A stretch of DNA of 64,000 nt from Halobacterium hubeiense (GTDB lineage Archaea; Halobacteriota; Halobacteria; Halobacteriales; Halobacteriaceae). The DNA lies in assembly GCF_001488575.1 (NCBI RefSeq), contig NZ_LN831302.1, forward strand, positions 248,001-312,000. Reading direction: 5' to 3'. Position numbers and translations under genes: made by a program. A model generated the notes under the pieces. It searched no databases. It was not told the origin of the DNA and was given only the letters and a program-made list of their open reading frames with translations. This document shows, one piece after another, positions 18,394 to 26,479 of this stretch (position 1 is its first letter; each line of letters starts with the position of its first letter).

Positions 18394-18672
18394 CTACTCT
18401 CGGCCCGGCTGTTCCTCGCTGGCGGCGTCGAGGAACCGGGCGACGAACTCGGCGTCGTCGACGCGGCCCGCGCCGGCGGCTTCGAGGCGGGCTTCGAGGC
18501 CGCGGCGGGGCTGCTTGGCGAGGCCGCGGAAGCACGGCTTGCAGAGGTACTCGAAGCGCTTGCCGTCGCGGTCCCAGCGGTCGCCGTGCTTGTCGTACTC
18601 GCGGGCGTCCTCGCGGGGCACCGACGCCCCGCAGGCGATACAGGAGACGGACTCGTCCCCGGAGCCCAGCAT
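18394..18672 (-). CDS. small zinc-finger-like protein
   Basis: A 92-residue protein with two CxxC pairs (CIACG near residue 11 and CKPC near residue 44), suitable for binding one zinc ion, followed by a helical C-terminus. It lies upstream of RNase R on the same strand with a 43-base gap. The family is halophile-specific and uncharacterised. A nucleic-acid or protein-interaction role is plausible but not shown. Confidence 0.7.
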   Translation of the reverse strand: MLGSGDESVSCIACGASVPREDAREYDKHGDRWDRDGKRFEYLCKPCFRGLAKQPRRGLEARLEAAGAGRVDDAEFVARFLDAASEEQPGRE

Positions 18673-18733
18673 ACGCGGTGGTTGCTCGGCCGCGCACTTA
18701 GCGGTTTGGCCGCGCGAGCCGCGACGGAGCGGC

Positions 18734-18744
18734 GGTTTTAAGCG
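18734..18744 (+). promoter_or_regulatory. TATA-like box of the PUA-domain gene
   Basis: GGTTTTAAGCG is centred 28 bases before the ATG at 18767 and supports that start and a leaderless transcript. Confidence 0.55.
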
Positions 18745-18766
18745 TGGAGCCGCCCGAACCCACGGT

Positions 18767-19246
18767 ATGGAAGTGTCCTCTCGTCACCACCTGCGGAGCG
18801 ACGCCGTGCGCGAAATCGCCGACGCGCTCCGGGAGGGACTGAGCGTCGAACTGGACGCCGAGTCGTTCGAACTCGTGGAGATCGCCGACGAGGACTTCGA
18901 CGTCGTCCTTGTTGACGGCGACCCGCTCGTCTGGTACCCGGAGGGCGAGCCGTTCGTCACCGTGCAGGGCGCCAACGAGTTCGACCCGTCCACCGGCGTC
19001 GTCACCGTCGACTCGGGCGCCATCTCGTTCGTCAGCGACGGCGCCGACATCATGCGCCCCGGCATCACCGAGGCCGAGGCGGGCATCGAGGAGGGCGACC
19101 TCGTCGTCGTCGAGGAGGAGAACCACGGGAAGGCGCTGGCGGTCGGCCGCGCGCTCACGAGCGGCGACGACATGGTCGGCGACTCCGGGAAGGTCGTCCA
19201 GAACCTCCACCACGTCGGCGACGAACTCTACGAGTTCACTGTCTAG
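18767..19246 (+). CDS. PUA-domain RNA-binding protein
   Basis: A 159-residue protein with an uncharacterised N-terminal half and a C-terminal PUA domain at about residues 78-155. The PUA signature is good: VTVDSGAISFVSDGADIMRPGITEAEAGIEEGDLVVV. PUA domains bind structured RNA in tRNA and rRNA modification enzymes. This two-domain architecture is conserved in archaea, and the human MCT-1/ligatin group resembles it, but the exact role is not known to me. Confidence 0.85.
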   Translation: MEVSSRHHLRSDAVREIADALREGLSVELDAESFELVEIADEDFDVVLVDGDPLVWYPEGEPFVTVQGANEFDPSTGVVTVDSGAISFVSDGADIMRPGITEAEAGIEEGDLVVVEEENHGKALAVGRALTSGDDMVGDSGKVVQNLHHVGDELYEFTV

Positions 19247-19272
19247 CGACGCGTCGCCCGCTTCGCTGCCGT

Positions 19273-19980
19273 CTATTCCTCGTCGTCCGCTCCGTCTTCG
19301 TCCTCGCTTTCCTCGTAGCGTTCGAGCGCGTCCTCGTAGCCCTGCTTGGCGAGCCGGTAGGTCTCGCGGAGGTCCACGATGGGGTCCTCGCTGGCGTCCA
19401 CGCGCAGGTTGTCGTAGTACGCGCGCTCGTCCTCGCCGGTGTCGACGACGTTGACGGCCGCGCTCTGAATCGTGAGGTCCTCGCGCTTGTCGCCGCCGGC
19501 GGCCTGCCCCGCGCCGAGCGCGTCGATGAGGCGTTTCGCGAGCGGTTCGTCGCCGAACGCGAGGTCCTCGTACTGCTCGGCGGTGCGCTCGACGACCGCC
19601 TCCCCGGTGAGGAGGTTGCCCGCGACGGTGTAGTTCTCGCCGCTGGTGTGACCGTACCAGCCGTTGCACTCGTCGCCGGAGAACGTGAACTCGCCGTCCC
19701 GGGAGACGCCGTGGAGTTGGCGGCTCGCGCTGCCGTCGTCGGCGTTCAGCAGGCCTTGCAGTGCGTCCTCGATGCCGAGGCCGTCCGCGAGGTACTCGAT
19801 GCCCTTCGACCCGAGGCGCTCGTTCGTGAGGCTCTGCGTGGCGACCGCGCCGTGCTCGTTGACGTGCGGGCACGGCACGCCGACCGCGGGCAGCCGCGTG
19901 GTGATGGCGACGCCGAACCGGTACTGCTGGTCGCCGTCGTCGTCCTCGTAGGGTTCGCGAACGCAGATGCTGAAGGTCAC
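19273..19980 (-). CDS. DUF1028 family protein (Ntn-hydrolase-like)
   Basis: A 235-residue protein. It matches the DUF1028 family: FGVAITTRLPAVGVPCPHVNEHGAVATQSLTN near the N-terminus, LLTGEAVVERTAEQYE in the middle and an acidic tail. The family fold is related to N-terminal nucleophile hydrolases, and members often sit with peptidase or amidohydrolase genes; the substrate is unknown. Here it stands alone, convergent with the PUA gene. Confidence 0.82.
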   Translation of the reverse strand: MTFSICVREPYEDDDGDQQYRFGVAITTRLPAVGVPCPHVNEHGAVATQSLTNERLGSKGIEYLADGLGIEDALQGLLNADDGSASRQLHGVSRDGEFTFSGDECNGWYGHTSGENYTVAGNLLTGEAVVERTAEQYEDLAFGDEPLAKRLIDALGAGQAAGGDKREDLTIQSAAVNVVDTGEDERAYYDNLRVDASEDPIVDLRETYRLAKQGYEDALERYEESEDEDGADDEE

Positions 19981-20220
19981 GCTCGAACCGTGTCTGCCCG
20001 GCGAAATAAGCCCCGGTACTCCGGCAGTCCGCCCGACGGCGACCCGAAAGCCGTGGTACTTGCCGGCGTCTCGGTCGCTCCCGTTCGAGTGGACCTCCAG
20101 TATCCGGGGGAACGGGGAGCTACAGCCGCTCTTTCGTCGTTTTCGGTGTGTCCCGCGCCCGGGCAGCGCTTCCCGATTCGGCGCCCGTTAACTTCGCCGA
20201 GGGCGTGGACGTGAGACACC

Positions 20221-21390
20221 GTGAACAATCTGGTCGTGGCAGCGGTCGTCGGACTCGGCCTCGGCGCGTTCCTCCAGAAGGGCCGGTTCTGCTTCGTGAA
20301 CGCCTTCCGGGACTTCTTCGCGTACAAGGACTCCCGGGTGACGAAGGGCGTGCTCGCGGCGACCCTCCTCACGATGGTGTTCTGGGGCATCGCCTACCAG
20401 CTAGGGTACTATCAGGGGTTCTGGACGCCGGCGTGGGGGCTCACCGGCCTCGTCGGCGGCTTCATCTTCGGCATCGGGATGACCTACGCCGGCGGCTGCG
20501 CCAGCGGCACGCTGTACCGCGCCGGCGAGGGGTACCTCCAGTTCTGGCTCACGCTCGCGTTCATGGGCGTCGGCTACGCGGTGTTCACCGTCGCGTTCCC
20601 GACGCTCCAGAGCACGTACTTCGGCCCCCTGCAGTTCGGCGAGGGCGTCAGCCTCTTCACTATCTCGCCGATTCCCGCGGGGCTGCTCGCGCTGCTGGTC
20701 GCCGCCGGCGTCACCGTCGTGTACGCGACGCTGGTCGGCCGCGGCGCGACGAAGGGCGACCCCGAGGAGCGCGCGACCGTCGCGTCCGCACAGCCGTCGG
20801 TGCTGCTCGCGCCCGCCGTCGGCGCTCGCCAGTTCGTCCGCGGCACCCGCCAGTACTTCGCCGGGCTGTTCGAAGCGTGGCGGACGCCGCTGGCGTCCAG
20901 CAAGCGCCCGTGGGACCCGCGGACCGCCGCGCTCGGCATCACCGCGGTCGCCGTCCTCTGGTTCACGCAGGTCTCCATCGTCGGCGTCACCGGGCCGGAA
21001 GCCCGCTGGACGGGCTACCTGCTCTCGCAGGTCGGCGTCGACGCCGGGAGCTTCGAGTACTGGGGTGCCGTCCTCTTCCGCGGCGCGGGCGTCGGCGTCA
21101 CCACCGACATGGTGATGATCGGGTTCGTCATCCTCGGCGCCGGCCTCGCGGCCGCGTGGAGCGGCGACTTCTCGATTCGCGTGCCGAAGCGCCGCCGCCT
21201 CCCGAACGCGGTCGTCGGCGGCTTCCTGATGGGCGCCGGCTCCCGGCTCGCCCCCGGCTGTAACATCGGGAACATCTACTCTGGCATCGCGGAGCTGTCG
21301 GTCCACTCCTTTATCGCGGCGGCGGGCATCGTGCTCGGCGTCTACGTGATGACCCACTGGATCTACCGCGAAGTCGGCTGCGCAATCTGA
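20221..21390 (+). CDS. YeeE/YedE family sulfur-compound transporter
   Basis: A 389-residue membrane protein with about ten hydrophobic segments, of the family that includes the thiosulfate importer TsuA. Three cysteines sit in the family's hallmark motifs: C24 in GRFCFVNAF, C93 in GGCASGTLYR and C347 in PGCNIGNIYSG; these relay thiosulfate in characterised members. The start is a GTG, with a TATA-like CCGTTAACTT about 30 bases upstream. A TusA-like protein and a rhodanese follow on the same strand, making a sulfur import and relay module. Confidence 0.88.
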   Translation: MNNLVVAAVVGLGLGAFLQKGRFCFVNAFRDFFAYKDSRVTKGVLAATLLTMVFWGIAYQLGYYQGFWTPAWGLTGLVGGFIFGIGMTYAGGCASGTLYRAGEGYLQFWLTLAFMGVGYAVFTVAFPTLQSTYFGPLQFGEGVSLFTISPIPAGLLALLVAAGVTVVYATLVGRGATKGDPEERATVASAQPSVLLAPAVGARQFVRGTRQYFAGLFEAWRTPLASSKRPWDPRTAALGITAVAVLWFTQVSIVGVTGPEARWTGYLLSQVGVDAGSFEYWGAVLFRGAGVGVTTDMVMIGFVILGAGLAAAWSGDFSIRVPKRRRLPNAVVGGFLMGAGSRLAPGCNIGNIYSGIAELSVHSFIAAAGIVLGVYVMTHWIYREVGCAI

Positions 21391-21424
21391 ACCGCCCGCC
21401 AACTGACCACCACACTACACACCA

Positions 21425-21718
21425 ATGCCATCCATCGACGACGTCACCGACGCACCCGATGAACTGTCCGACGAAGAAGCCGAATCGCTGTTCGAGCAGG
21501 CCGACGAAGTGCAGGATATGATGGGCGAAGTCTGTCCGTACCCGCAGGTCGAGGCGAAGAAAGGCCTCCAAAACCTCGACGAGGGCGACCTGCTCGTGCA
21601 GGAGACCGACCACGTGCCCTGCACGGAGAACGTCCCGCGCGCCGTCGGCGACGACGCCGACGCCCGCGTGTGGCGCAGCGGCGACGGCGTCTACCGCATC
21701 TACCTGGAGAAGCAATGA
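21425..21718 (+). CDS. TusA-like sulfur carrier protein
   Basis: A 97-residue protein. After an acidic N-terminal extension it has the TusA/SirA motif CPYPQVEAKKGL with the sulfur-carrying Cys at residue 37. A second Cys (C66, in HVPCTENVP) occupies the loop before the second helix. It would accept sulfur from the transporter substrate and pass it on as persulfide. It lies 34 bases after the transporter and overlaps the rhodanese gene by four bases, which ties the three into one operon. Confidence 0.87.
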   Translation: MPSIDDVTDAPDELSDEEAESLFEQADEVQDMMGEVCPYPQVEAKKGLQNLDEGDLLVQETDHVPCTENVPRAVGDDADARVWRSGDGVYRIYLEKQ

Positions 21719-22050
21719 GCGAGGACGTCGACACGATCGACCCCGAGACGGTCCGCGAGCGCCTCGCTACCGGCGACGACGACTTCGACCTCGTGGACAT
21801 CCGCGAGACCGACGCCTACGAGGACGGCCACCTCCCGGGCGCCGAACACCTCACCGTCGAAGAGCTCGAGGACGTGGTCGCCGAGCGCGACTGGAGCGAC
21901 GAGGTCGTCGTCTACTGCTACGTCGGCCAGACCTCGGTGCAGGCCGCGCGCCTCGTCGAGGAGTACGGGAACGCCGACGAGGTCGCGAGCATGGACGGCG
22001 GCTACGAGGCGTGGGAGGAGGCCGTCGAACCGCTGGCGAACGCCGACTAG
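21715..22050 (+). CDS. rhodanese-like sulfurtransferase
   Basis: A single-domain rhodanese of 111 residues. The catalytic Cys is residue 68 in VVYCYVGQTSVQAARLV, a six-residue active-site loop as in sulfur-specific rhodaneses. The DIRETDAYEDGHLPGAEHL segment is the usual N-terminal signature. It probably exchanges persulfide with the overlapping TusA-like protein. The ATG overlaps that gene's stop. Confidence 0.9.
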   Translation: MSEDVDTIDPETVRERLATGDDDFDLVDIRETDAYEDGHLPGAEHLTVEELEDVVAERDWSDEVVVYCYVGQTSVQAARLVEEYGNADEVASMDGGYEAWEEAVEPLANAD

Positions 22051-22101
22051 CCGGCGCGTCTGACGCAAGAACTATGCCCGCGGCGAACCCCTCTTTCCGC
22101 C

Positions 22102-22458
22102 ATGGGCTTCATGGACAAGATTCTCGGCGGGAGCGGGAGTTCCACCGAGGATTACGTCGAACTAGACGTCGACGACTTCGACACCGACGGCGGCGAAGCG
22201 AGCGTCACCGTCCACATCGCGGAAATCGACGGGCAGGAAGACGTCATCGCCATCAAGGACGCCGTCTACGACGGCGACGTCGTCATCGCGGACATCACGC
22301 GGCTCCGCACGGAGGACCGCACGGTCGAACACGTCGTCGACGAACTCCGGCAGGTCGCCCAGGAGGTCGGCGGCGACATCGTCCAGAAGGGCGACGACCA
22401 AATCATCGTCGTGCCGAACGGGCTCGCCATCAGCCGCACGAAACTCAACCGGCGCTGA
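22102..22458 (+). CDS. sepF: archaeal SepF cell-division protein
   Basis: A 118-residue protein. The N-terminal MGFMDKILGG is an amphipathic membrane-targeting stretch, followed by an acidic linker and the SepF fold (IKDAVYDGDVVIADITRLR ... QIIVVPNGLAISRTKL). In archaea SepF anchors FtsZ1 and FtsZ2 to the membrane at mid-cell. The gene has its own upstream region and is convergent with the next gene. Length and motifs are normal. Confidence 0.9.
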   Translation: MGFMDKILGGSGSSTEDYVELDVDDFDTDGGEASVTVHIAEIDGQEDVIAIKDAVYDGDVVIADITRLRTEDRTVEHVVDELRQVAQEVGGDIVQKGDDQIIVVPNGLAISRTKLNRR

Positions 22459-22515
22459 GACGGCGCTGGCGGCGAGAAAACGGAGGAGTGTCGCGAACGA
22501 ACGACGCTGACTGAC

Positions 22516-22911
22516 TTACGCGACGTCGTCGGGCGCGTCGGCGTCGTCCTCGACGGCGCGCTTCATCGAGTCGCGGCGGGACTTGGCGTCCCGGCCGGTC
22601 GCTTCCAGCAGGAAGTCGTTTTTCGCGTCCACGGCGTCGGCGGCGGCCTCGGCGTCGCCGTCCGCGATGACTTCCTCGGCGGGGCGCTCCTCGAAGTCGA
22701 CGGCGAGCTTGTCCTTCTTCCCGGAGTATTCGACGGCGCCGGCTGTGACGCGCTCGAAGACCGGGTTGTCGGGGTCCTCGACGACGTAGAGGTCGCTGCC
22801 CTTGAACTCCTCGGTGTCCGTGACCTCGCCGAAGTAGTCCTCGACCTCCGAGAGGAGGTCGGGCATCCGCTCTTCGAGGTACTCGCCGCGTCGCATCTTG
22901 TACTCCTTCAT
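22516..22911 (-). CDS. DUF5611-like uncharacterised protein
   Basis: A 131-residue soluble acidic protein starting MKEYKMRRGEYLEER. I recognise the N-terminal segment as a halophile family (DUF5611, from memory) of unknown function. A second domain-like stretch reads YSGKKDKLAVDFEERPAEEV, and the C-terminus is helical. The start was set at 22911 because residues upstream are Ala/Ser-rich noise. The gene begins 38 bases beyond the stop of the zinc-ribbon gene on the same strand. Confidence 0.78.
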   Translation of the reverse strand: MKEYKMRRGEYLEERMPDLLSEVEDYFGEVTDTEEFKGSDLYVVEDPDNPVFERVTAGAVEYSGKKDKLAVDFEERPAEEVIADGDAEAAADAVDAKNDFLLEATGRDAKSRRDSMKRAVEDDADAPDDVA

Positions 22912-22948
22912 GAACGCGAGAAGGACAGCGAGGGGTTTAACGGCTTCG

Positions 22949-23854
22949 TCACCGGTCTTCGGCCAGGTAGCCGCGCTGGCACTCCGGGCAGATGTCGCCG
23001 GCGCGCAGGCTGGAGCCGGCGGCGTAGCGCTCGAAGCCACACTCCGGACAGTACAGCGCGAAGTCCAGCTCGTCGGCGGCCTCGTTGGTCTCCACCGGTC
23101 CCGCGCTCGTGAACCCGGTGTCGGCCTCGACGGCGCCGTCCTCGGCGCCGAACTCGAACGTCGACTCGTCGGTCTCGGTGGCGCTCACTTCCGCGTCGGC
23201 GTCCGCGGTCTCGGTCGCGTCGAAGCCCTCGTCCTCGCCGTCGGTGTCCGGCCACTCGCCGCGGTCGCGGTCGAGCGTCGACGCCGACTCCGCCTCGGGC
23301 TGGGATTGGGACTGCTCGACGTACTCGGTCTGCGCGCCCGAGTCGGGGTCGCTGCTCGGGCCGGCGTCGACGACTTCCGCGTCGTCCTCGACGGGCTCGG
23401 GGTCGGGGTCGGCTTCCGGTTCGGCGGGCTCGTCCCACTGGTCGCTCCCCGGCTCGTCGCTGGCGTCGGCGTCGTCGTCGAGGATGACCGCGTCGTCCTC
23501 GTCTGGCTCGCCCGCCAGCGCGTCGTCGGTCTCCATCCCGACTTCGGCCTGCTCGATGGCGTCCGAGGCAGACGTGAACGCGCCCTCGGCGGCGCCGTCG
23601 TCGGCGGTGGCCGCGGGTTCGCCGGCCGGCTCCTCGGTCGGCTCCGGCTCCGCGGTCGCGTCGCCGTTGTCGCGGCGCTGTGGCTCCAGCGACCGGACTT
23701 CCGTGTTCTCCGTGGTGACCTTCTCGGAGCCGCATCGCGCGCACTCCTTGAGCTCGCGTTCGGTCACGACCACTTCGTCGCCGCGCTCCTCGCGGTCCCG
23801 CTCGACGAACGCCTCGCCGTAGTCGTGTCCGAGCAGGGAGCACCTGAGACCCAT
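22949..23854 (-). CDS. double zinc-ribbon protein with long acidic linker (DUF7093-like)
   Basis: A 301-residue protein. The N-terminus MGLRCSLLGHDYGE leads into half of a zinc ribbon (CARCGSEKV near residue 38); the C-terminus holds another ribbon (CPECGFERY and CPECQRGYL near residues 273-295). Between them are about 200 residues of Asp/Glu/Ala/Ser-rich sequence that looks disordered. Such proteins are widespread in halophiles; the function is unknown. It shares a strand and probably a transcript with the DUF5611-like gene. Confidence 0.8.
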   Translation of the reverse strand: MGLRCSLLGHDYGEAFVERDREERGDEVVVTERELKECARCGSEKVTTENTEVRSLEPQRRDNGDATAEPEPTEEPAGEPAATADDGAAEGAFTSASDAIEQAEVGMETDDALAGEPDEDDAVILDDDADASDEPGSDQWDEPAEPEADPDPEPVEDDAEVVDAGPSSDPDSGAQTEYVEQSQSQPEAESASTLDRDRGEWPDTDGEDEGFDATETADADAEVSATETDESTFEFGAEDGAVEADTGFTSAGPVETNEAADELDFALYCPECGFERYAAGSSLRAGDICPECQRGYLAEDR

Positions 23855-23935
23855 TAGGACGGCAGTATCCGAGCCAGCGGCAAAAGACTACCGCTCGGGG
23901 ATACTGCTAAGGCGCCGGCTGCCGTCGGTCCGCGT

Positions 23936-24229
23936 ATGCACGTCAAACCCGAGTACCGCGACCGTCCCGAGACGGAGGTGGCGGTGCTCGACGCGCTCGT
24001 CGACCGGCCGGGCGAGGGGATGACGCTGTTCGAGTTGCGCTCGCACGTCGACGCGAGCATCGACGACCTGGAGGACGCGCTCGGCGCGCTGAAGGCCGAC
24101 GGCCTCATCGACGCCGAGGAGACCGACGGCCGCACCGTCTTCCGGGCCGACGACCGCGTCTTCCCGGACGGCGACGAGACCGAGGAGGCCTCGATTCTGG
24201 ACGAACTCCGGCGCCGCATCGGGCTGTAG
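23936..24229 (+). CDS. small winged-helix protein (DUF6432-like)
   Basis: A 97-residue protein. Residues 12-75 form a winged-helix pattern (AVLDALVDRPGEGMTLFELRSHVDASIDDLEDALGALKADGLI, then a wing with a short strand pair), suggesting DNA binding or protein contacts. It lies 48 bases upstream of the YgfZ-like gene on the same strand and may share its transcript. The regulatory target is not known. Confidence 0.78.
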   Translation: MHVKPEYRDRPETEVAVLDALVDRPGEGMTLFELRSHVDASIDDLEDALGALKADGLIDAEETDGRTVFRADDRVFPDGDETEEASILDELRRRIGL

Positions 24230-24277
24230 CGGAGGAACCCGGTGGGTTTACCCGCGCGAGCGCCCGACCTACGGACA

Positions 24278-25360
24278 ATGACAGTCGTCAGGGACCTCCA
24301 CGAGGACCACGGCGCGTCGTTCCGTGACGTCGCGGGCCGCGCGCTCCCCGAGGAGTACGGCCGCCCGGAGCGCACGCACCGCGCGGTGCGCAACGTCGTC
24401 GGCGTCACCGAGCACGCCTTCGACGTGGTCGTCGTCACGGGCGAGGACCGCCACGAGTTCGTCGACGACACCGTCACCAACCACGTCCCGACCGAGGACG
24501 GCGAGGGCGTCTATGCGCTCCTGTTGGACCCGCAGGGCCGGATTCGCGTGGACTGCTACGCGTTCGCCACCGGCGACAGCCTGCTCGTGTTCTTCCCGGC
24601 CGGCGAGGGCGAGGCTATCGCCGAGGAGTGGAGCGAGCGGACGTTCGTGCAGGACGTGGACGTGGAGTACGCGACCGACGACTTCGGCGTGTTCGGCGCG
24701 CACGGCCCGAAGGCCACGGAGAAGATTGCGAGCGTGCTCGGCGGCGCGAGCCCGCCCGAGGAGCCGCTGACGTTCGTGCGCGGTGCGATGGAGGAGGGCG
24801 TCACGGTCATCCGCGACGACGACCTCGCGGGCGAGGAGGGCTACCTCGTCGTCTGCGCGGCCGCCGACGCTGACCCGGTCTTCGAGACGCTGGTCATCCG
24901 CGGACTGAACGCCACGCCGTTCGGCCGGCGGACGTGGGAGACGCTCACGCTGGAAGCCGGCACGCCGCTGTTCGAGACGGAACTGGAAGACCGAGTCCCG
25001 AACGTGCTCGGCCTCGACAACGCCGTCGACTACGAGAAGGGCTGTTTCGTCGGGCAGGAGGTCGTCTCGAAGGTGAAGAACCGCGGCCGACCCAGCAGTC
25101 GGCTGGTTGGCCTCACCGCCGAGGACCTCCCCGAGGCGGGCGCGACAGTCACGCAGGATGGCGACGACGTCGGCGAAGTCACGCGCGCGGTCGTCAGCCC
25201 GCTTCGCGACGAACCCATCGCGTTCGCCGAAGTGAACTACGACGTCGAGGGCGGCGACGTGACCGTCGCAACCGACGACGGCGACGCGTCTGGAGAGATT
25301 ACGGACCTGCCGTTCGTGGACTGTACCGGGCGCTCGGCGCGCATCCCGACCTACGAGTAG
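24278..25360 (+). CDS. ygfZ: YgfZ/GcvT-like folate-binding protein
   Basis: A 360-residue protein of the aminomethyltransferase fold. The YgfZ signature is present as KGCFVGQEVVSKVKNRG (near residue 260), with the conserved Cys used in iron-sulfur cluster repair in characterised members. The N-terminal part resembles the folate-binding domain of GcvT. The start is the ATG at 24278 (MTVVRDLHEDHG). The TAG abuts the stop of the convergent flavoprotein with no base between. A GcvT-like glycine cleavage role is less likely given the KGCxxGQE motif. Confidence 0.86.
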   Translation: MTVVRDLHEDHGASFRDVAGRALPEEYGRPERTHRAVRNVVGVTEHAFDVVVVTGEDRHEFVDDTVTNHVPTEDGEGVYALLLDPQGRIRVDCYAFATGDSLLVFFPAGEGEAIAEEWSERTFVQDVDVEYATDDFGVFGAHGPKATEKIASVLGGASPPEEPLTFVRGAMEEGVTVIRDDDLAGEEGYLVVCAAADADPVFETLVIRGLNATPFGRRTWETLTLEAGTPLFETELEDRVPNVLGLDNAVDYEKGCFVGQEVVSKVKNRGRPSSRLVGLTAEDLPEAGATVTQDGDDVGEVTRAVVSPLRDEPIAFAEVNYDVEGGDVTVATDDGDASGEITDLPFVDCTGRSARIPTYE

Positions 25361-26440
25361 TCAGCGGAGTAGCGCCCGCAACTGTTCTGCGGAGAAGAGG
25401 CTCGTCGGCTGGTCCATGTGGACGCCGATTTCCCCCTCGAACAGCCGCATCCCCGCGCGCTGCAGCGGCTGGGGCGCGGAGTACCCCTTGCGGACGAGGT
25501 GGCCGAGTTGGATGTCCCGGCCGAGTTCGTCGCGCCACGCGTTCTCGTAGGCGGTGAGCGTCGTCGGACGGTCGGGGTCGATTTCGCGCGCGGCGCAGTC
25601 CGCGGCCGTCATCCCGTAGAGGATGCCGCCGCCCGTGAACGGCTTCGTCTGACCGGCGGCGTCACCGAGCAGGAACCCGCGCGTGCTCGTCACGGTGTCC
25701 GGGGGGCCGATTGGGATGACGCCCGAGCAGCGGTGCTCGATTTCGACGCCGTAGTCTTCGACGAGCGCGTCGAACAGCGCGGGCACGTCCTCGCCGGGCG
25801 CGGCCGCCAGCCCGTACTCGACGCCGCCCTCGCCGCGGGGGATGCGCCACGCGAAGAACTCCGGGACGGTGAGGTGGACGTCCACGAAGTTCTCGTGGTC
25901 GGGTTCAGGGTCGAACGCGAGCGCGCCGTGCAGGAACTCGTCCGGTTCCGGGAGGGCGAGCGCGTCTCGCACGCGGGACCGCGGGCCGTCGCTCCCGGCG
26001 ACCATCTTCGCGGTCACGTCGAACGTCTCCTCGGGGCCGCGCACAGTGAGTTCCACGCGGTCGTTGAATTCCGCGACCTCCGTGACGGTGTGTTGCTCGC
26101 GGACGTCAGCGCCCGCGTCCCGGGCGGCGTCCGCCAGCACCTTGTCCAACTGCACGCGGTCGACGGCGTTCGAGATGGCCTCGTCCTTGTAGAAGGGGTA
26201 GGCTTCGGAGTCGGCGCCGCCGAGGTGGAAGCGTGCCCCCCGAATCTCGTTCTGGAACAGCTCCTCGCGGGCTTCATCTGGAACGTACTCCCAGACGTCG
26301 AGGCTGACGTGCCCCGAGCACGCCAGCGGCTTCCCGAGTTCGCCCTGCTCGAAGGCGACCACGTCGTAGCCGCGTTCGGCCGCGCGGCGCGCGAACCGCG
26401 CCCCAGCGGGGCCGATGCCGACGACCGCGAAGTCGTACAT
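25361..26440 (-). CDS. geranylgeranyl reductase family flavoprotein
   Basis: A 359-residue FAD-dependent protein. The N-terminus has the dinucleotide-binding motif VVGIGPAGARFARRAAERG, then CSGHVS, and a second FAD motif GFLLGDAAGQTKPFTGGGI near residue 270. The family includes enzymes that saturate the geranylgeranyl chains of archaeal ether lipids or menaquinone; which substrate this one uses cannot be told from sequence. It is convergent with ygfZ and follows the LUD gene on the same strand. Confidence 0.87.
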   Translation of the reverse strand: MYDFAVVGIGPAGARFARRAAERGYDVVAFEQGELGKPLACSGHVSLDVWEYVPDEAREELFQNEIRGARFHLGGADSEAYPFYKDEAISNAVDRVQLDKVLADAARDAGADVREQHTVTEVAEFNDRVELTVRGPEETFDVTAKMVAGSDGPRSRVRDALALPEPDEFLHGALAFDPEPDHENFVDVHLTVPEFFAWRIPRGEGGVEYGLAAAPGEDVPALFDALVEDYGVEIEHRCSGVIPIGPPDTVTSTRGFLLGDAAGQTKPFTGGGILYGMTAADCAAREIDPDRPTTLTAYENAWRDELGRDIQLGHLVRKGYSAPQPLQRAGMRLFEGEIGVHMDQPTSLFSAEQLRALLR

Positions 26441-26479
26441 TACCGTCGCGTACGTCGCGAGCGCGAAAAGAGGCTTCGC

